In this document: one piece after another, positions 12,739 through 15,644 of the stretch
How the letters are laid out: each line of letters begins with the position of its first letter
Numbering within the stretch: position 1 is the first letter of the stretch
Origin: JBBILO01 sp037444855
GTDB lineage: Bacteria > Patescibacteriota > Microgenomatia > UBA1406 > GWC2-37-13
Assembly: GCA_037444855.1 (NCBI GenBank)
Contig: JBBILO010000019.1
Coordinates: 1-15,644, forward strand
Direction: 5' to 3'
Length of the DNA stretch: 15,644 nt
The notes under the pieces: model-generated
What the model saw: the letters and a program-made list of their open reading frames with translations, nothing else
Told to the model about the DNA's origin: nothing
Database searches by the model: none
Position numbers and translations under genes: made by a program

Positions 12739-13353
12739 TTTATTTATTGAAGGATAATATATGTTCGTTTGGTCATCAACCATTTGAGTTTTTTCTTTCC
12801 CGTAATTTTCTAATAATGAAATTTGGTATTTGCCAAGTTTTTTGGGTTTAAAATTAAGGGTGACGATTTTTGTTGAAGTGAAGACTGTTTGAGTATTTGA
12901 GTTTAATTTTTTGGTTGCCATTAAGGTAAGATAATTATCTTTTTTAAAGGAATATAAAGAAAAATTAACAAGATTAGAATCAGCACTGACAAGCTCTAAT
13001 CCTTGAGGATCATAGGAGATGATAAGATCATAACCACTGATATTTTTTCCCTCTGAATCAGCATAGATCTCGATGTTTACATGATCGTTGAAAGAAAAAG
13101 TATTTTTGGTTGATGGAAGAGTTAATTTAAAAAATTTCTTTGAAGAAGAGATTTGAGAGATAGGAGTAGGAGATATAACCTCTTCTTTTTGTTTTTCATT
13201 CGCAGTTTGATTGTCTTTACTAATTTGACTGATTTTAGGCTTATTTGCTAATAAATAGAAAACAAAAATAGAAATCAATAAGAGAAGGAAAACTACTCCC
13301 ACTAGTAAAGGTGAAAATTTTTGATTATGATTTTGTTCAGAAATATTATCCAT
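12718..13353 (-). CDS. membrane-anchored cohesin-domain protein
   Basis: 211 residues from the ATG at 13353. Residues about 15-36 form one hydrophobic anchor after a short polar N-terminus, followed by a polar stalk (to about 70) and a beta-sandwich domain (about 73-208) of cohesin type. The domain has the pattern V-N-I-E-I-Y-A, then G-Y-D-L-I-I-S-Y-D-P-Q-G-L-E-L-V, and a late I-V-T-L-N-F-K-P strand. Cohesins bind dockerins, so it could hold the two dockerin proteins encoded upstream on the outer face of the membrane. A GTG at 13362 also opens this frame, but GAGGAG at 13362-13367 lies 8 nt before the ATG at 13353 and decides the start. Last gene of the three-gene cluster. Confidence 0.82.
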   Translation of the reverse strand: MDNISEQNHNQKFSPLLVGVVFLLLLISIFVFYLLANKPKISQISKDNQTANEKQKEEVISPTPISQISSSKKFFKLTLPSTKNTFSFNDHVNIEIYADSEGKNISGYDLIISYDPQGLELVSADSNLVNFSLYSFKKDNYLTLMATKKLNSNTQTVFTSTKIVTLNFKPKKLGKYQISLLENYGKEKTQMVDDQTNIYYPSINKLEIEIR

Positions 13354-13358
13354 AATAA

Positions 13359-14621
13359 TCACTCCTCATCTACTCGAACTGATAATGCATAGATAATTAA
13401 TGAATGATCTTGGGTGTTAACAATTCCATCTAGATTAATATCAGCTAAACTTAAAGCTTCCTCATCTTTTTTTCCTAAATTGTTTCTCACCAATGAAGTA
13501 TCATATGAGTTAACGACGCCATCTTGTGCGGGAAGGTCGCCGGCAAGAAGAGTAAGGCCAGAGAGGTCAAGATTGTTGTCGCCCTGAACCAAATTAAGGC
13601 TTTGACCCTGAACACATCGATAACTACCTTCTGCTCCAATAGGCTCATTGTAATTTAATTCGCAAATCTTTTTTTGAATATGCTTTTCTCCTTTTATTAA
13701 TAAATAATATCCATCACCTGGTGGGACGTTGAAAGAAACTGAACCGCGCCATTTGCCATTTTGACAAGAGAAAGTTCCTATTTGATAATCGGTTTGAGTT
13801 CGACCACCTAATTTAATTTTTGCTTGTATCTGTTTATTTCCTTCAGGGCAGTTAATAATTCCTTGAAATTTAAGAGAAAGATTTAACGTAATATTGGTTG
13901 ATTCTGGTTGTTGATTGAGAGTATTTGTTGATGTTGGAGTTGGTGTTGGTGTATTGGTGGCATTTGGTCTTGTTGCCGTTGTTGGAGTTGGTGTTGGTGT
14001 ATTTGTTGGTGATTCGGTCGCTTCTCCTGTTCTCACTGATGCAGTAATATTCTGTTGGTTTGAAGCACGAATAGTTGTTAATCCACCTGAATAATTAATC
14101 ATAGAAAAACCAATTGTTGAAGGGTTAATAGTGATTGTAGAATTGTTAGAATTTTTTGATCTAAAAATGATTCTAGTGATTTCTTGGGGTGAGGAAGCAG
14201 GAAGAACAAAGCCGCTAGTAGTTGTGTTAGCACATGCAATACGAATCGAACCTGTTTGGTTAGCTAGATCAGCGGTAGTTGAGTATCCATTAACGGATGA
14301 ACAAGTTGATGGATAGTTGATTTCTTCAACTGATAAATGATCTTTATTGAAGACTAACATTAGTTCGTATCCTCGAACAGCAATATCAACTGATGGTTTG
14401 CCCATAATTTTTAATTCAGGTAGAATATCATTTGCTTTTCCATTTAAAGTAGTGGGTGTAAAAGTAATTTCAACTGATTCATTAGCAGCTTTTGATTTTT
14501 TTTTAGTTTTGCCTAAAAAAAAATTAATAAAATAGATACTGATAATAAGAATAATAATTAAAATAAACAATATCCTTTTATTCAAAATCTTTGTGATAAT
14601 TTGACTCCATTGAGAATTCAT
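13359..14621 (-). CDS. membrane-anchored cohesin-dockerin protein
   Basis: 420 residues with four parts: a membrane anchor (17-36) followed by basic residues; a cohesin-like beta domain (about 48-200) with G-Y-E-L-M-L-V-F-N-K-D-H-L; a Thr-Pro-Asn linker (about 205-248); and a second beta-sandwich (about 250-357) with Y-Y-L-L-I-K-G-E-K-H-I-Q-K-K-I-C. A C-terminal dockerin follows (358-418). Its second calcium loop is perfect (D-I-N-L-D-G-I-V-N-T-Q-D, 394-405); the first (D-L-P-A-Q-D-G-V-V-N-S-Y-D) has one extra residue, a form I recall as common in Microgenomates. Having both partners in one protein suggests chain or scaffold assembly at the surface. It follows the repeat-dockerin gene by 19 nt and precedes the cohesin gene by 5 nt (stop to ATG), so the three are probably one operon. 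Confidence 0.87.
   Translation of the reverse strand: MNSQWSQIITKILNKRILFILIIILIISIYFINFFLGKTKKKSKAANESVEITFTPTTLNGKANDILPELKIMGKPSVDIAVRGYELMLVFNKDHLSVEEINYPSTCSSVNGYSTTADLANQTGSIRIACANTTTSGFVLPASSPQEITRIIFRSKNSNNSTITINPSTIGFSMINYSGGLTTIRASNQQNITASVRTGEATESPTNTPTPTPTTATRPNATNTPTPTPTSTNTLNQQPESTNITLNLSLKFQGIINCPEGNKQIQAKIKLGGRTQTDYQIGTFSCQNGKWRGSVSFNVPPGDGYYLLIKGEKHIQKKICELNYNEPIGAEGSYRCVQGQSLNLVQGDNNLDLSGLTLLAGDLPAQDGVVNSYDTSLVRNNLGKKDEEALSLADINLDGIVNTQDHSLIIYALSVRVDEE
13362..13367 (-). promoter_or_regulatory. Shine-Dalgarno of the cohesin gene
   Basis: GAGGAG on the minus strand, 8 nt before the ATG at 13353 and inside the last codons of the preceding gene. It favours that ATG over the GTG at 13362 and indicates that internal operon genes use ribosome-binding sites, unlike the first genes of transcription units here. 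Confidence 0.65.
13933..14003 (-). repeat. 48-bp spaced repeat coding the Thr-Pro linker
   Basis: A 23-bp run beginning GTTGGAGTTGGTGTTGG (plus-strand reading) occurs at 13933 and again at 13981, 48 bp (16 codons) apart. It encodes N-T-P-T-P-T-P-T in both copies. Linker length probably varies between strains by slippage or recombination. Confidence 0.7.
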
Positions 14622-14640
14622 AATTAGAGTAATAATAATA

Positions 14641-15644
14641 TTACATATTGTTTCTAATTATCAAGCCGTCTTCAGCTGAGACTAAACCATCACCATTGAC
14701 ATCTGGATTAACATCCGGAAATATTTTACCACCAGACATAATGTGAATATAATTTAGATAATCGCCTAAAAAATTAACGTTACCACTACCGTCAATATCT
14801 CCTTTTGGTCTAAGTAACCGGTTGCAATTGGAATTCTTATTTCCTTCATTAGGTAAAGAAGCGTAAAAAGTACTATTAGTTAAAACACACTTCATTGGAT
14901 TCGTGTAAGAAATTGAATTATTGGATGCCCCACTCCAGTAATTACTGCTATTGTTAACTGGACAGGTGGATGAGCAGGTATTATTGGATTGACAAAGACA
15001 ATTACCGGTATTGGTTGGATTAGGAGATGTTGTTGGACTAGAGGTAGAAACTCTAGTTGGCGAAATGGGAGTTGGCGTGATTGATGGATTGATGGAAGAA
15101 GATGTTATTATCAACGCCCATCCTAATGTTTGAATACCTGTGGAATCATAATTGTCAGGTAGACTATTCCAATCACTATCTCCATAAGTATTAAACCAAC
15201 CATAAGCAGGGATAGTTTTAGTGATTGTTTTTAACAGTTGTCCTTTAGTTTTACCAGCGCCATCTATGGCCGAGTAAACTTTAATTGTTGCCGATACTGG
15301 AGAGTTATTAGGATTGGCAATAAGGATATCATTCCATTGAGTTGATCCTTGAGGTCCGCCCGGCCAGTTGCGGGTGATTAATGCTGAATAAAGAGTTTGA
15401 TTAGTTGAAGTGATAAGATTAGAGTCGATAATAGAAACTGGAGGAGAGCTATAGGTTGACCCATTTAATCCTCGCCATCGATTGATACCGAATATTGGTT
15501 TATCTGAAGTAATTACTGCCCATCCTAATGTTTGAATACCTGTGGAATCATAATTGTCAGGTAGACTATTCCAATCACTATCTCCATAAGTATTAAACCA
15601 ACCATAAGCAGGGATAGTTTTAGTGATTGTTTTTAACAGTTGTC
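14641..15644 (-). CDS. repeat-domain surface protein with C-terminal dockerin (5' end outside the window)
   Basis: The frame is open from the right edge to the TAA at 14641-14643, at least 334 codons. The first ATG in frame lies too far in to be a start, so the gene is incomplete, not initiated at an internal TTG. In order: 134-residue beta-rich modules (W-F-N-T-Y-G-D-S-D-W-N-S, I-F-G-I-N-R-W-R-G, W-N-D-I-L-I-A-N-P-N-N), one full and one partial copy visible; a Thr/Ser/Pro linker; a Cys-rich segment (C-L-C-Q-S-N-N-T-C-S-S-T-C-P); and a dockerin with loops D-I-D-G-S-G-N-V-N-F-L-G-D and D-V-N-G-D-G-L-V-S-A-E-D. It should be exported and held by a cohesin, such as those of the two genes downstream. 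No anchor is visible in this part. Confidence 0.85.
   Translation of the reverse strand, partial: QLLKTITKTIPAYGWFNTYGDSDWNSLPDNYDSTGIQTLGWAVITSDKPIFGINRWRGLNGSTYSSPPVSIIDSNLITSTNQTLYSALITRNWPGGPQGSTQWNDILIANPNNSPVSATIKVYSAIDGAGKTKGQLLKTITKTIPAYGWFNTYGDSDWNSLPDNYDSTGIQTLGWALIITSSSINPSITPTPISPTRVSTSSPTTSPNPTNTGNCLCQSNNTCSSTCPVNNSSNYWSGASNNSISYTNPMKCVLTNSTFYASLPNEGNKNSNCNRLLRPKGDIDGSGNVNFLGDYLNYIHIMSGGKIFPDVNPDVNGDGLVSAEDGLIIRNNM
15116..15644 (-). repeat. 402-bp tandem repeat (134-residue module)
   Basis: Bases 15116-15242 are identical to 15518-15644 (127 bp, offset 402). The match runs to the window edge, so it may continue. At the left boundary the last copy leaves the repeat after L-G-W-A and passes into the Thr/Pro linker, so the module ends cleanly in frame. 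Confidence 0.9.

Noticed and set aside
14641..15114. A complete 157-residue protein starting at a TTG at 15114
   Set aside because: The frame is open without a stop to the window edge, and the upstream codons encode the same repeat module, so the TTG is an internal Leu codon.

Overview
The window looks like a chromosome fragment of a Patescibacteria (CPR) bacterium, most likely of the Microgenomates lineage. The evidence is indirect: low GC (roughly one third by eye), Lys/Ile/Phe-rich proteins, a MurF without the usual N-terminal domain, and membrane-anchored cohesin/dockerin proteins with Thr-Pro linkers of the kind common in that lineage. Several intergenic spaces are filled with short word repeats. 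TGA is used as a stop (for example at the ends of the DegT-family and cohesin-dockerin genes), so the TGA=Gly code of Gracilibacteria/Absconditabacteria does not apply. No rRNA, tRNA, CRISPR array or complete insertion sequence was seen.

Layout. A short plus-strand pair (yebC and an overlapping polytopic membrane protein) occupies 0.3-1.8 kb. Every confident gene from 3.1 kb to the right edge is on the minus strand. The convergent gap at 1.8-3.1 kb has no confident gene. It holds a GTGTAAA/GGTT word-repeat element, a 10-bp inverted repeat, a degenerate array with a period of about 77 bp, and a doubtful decayed reading frame. Read right to left, the minus-strand block is: (i) a dockerin-ended repeat protein cut by the window edge, a cohesin-dockerin membrane protein and a cohesin membrane protein; (ii) a ZIP metal transporter; (iii) a MurF-type Mur ligase and a CPA1-type cation/proton antiporter; (iv) a transglutaminase-like protein, a DegT-family PLP protein and a FemAB-type aminoacyltransferase; (v) a plus-strand pseudogene remnant converging on femAB; (vi) a class I/II aminotransferase.

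Theme. Much of the block concerns the cell envelope: peptidoglycan precursor synthesis (MurF), peptide branching (FemAB), a possible surface transglutaminase, and a cohesin/dockerin set that could assemble proteins on the cell surface. Two genes (femAB and the transglutaminase gene) appear to carry in-frame pieces resembling the surrounding repeats. Several transcription-unit first genes have a -10-like hexamer ending only about 10-14 nt before the ATG, which suggests very short or absent mRNA leaders. The internal cohesin gene instead has a clear Shine-Dalgarno sequence.
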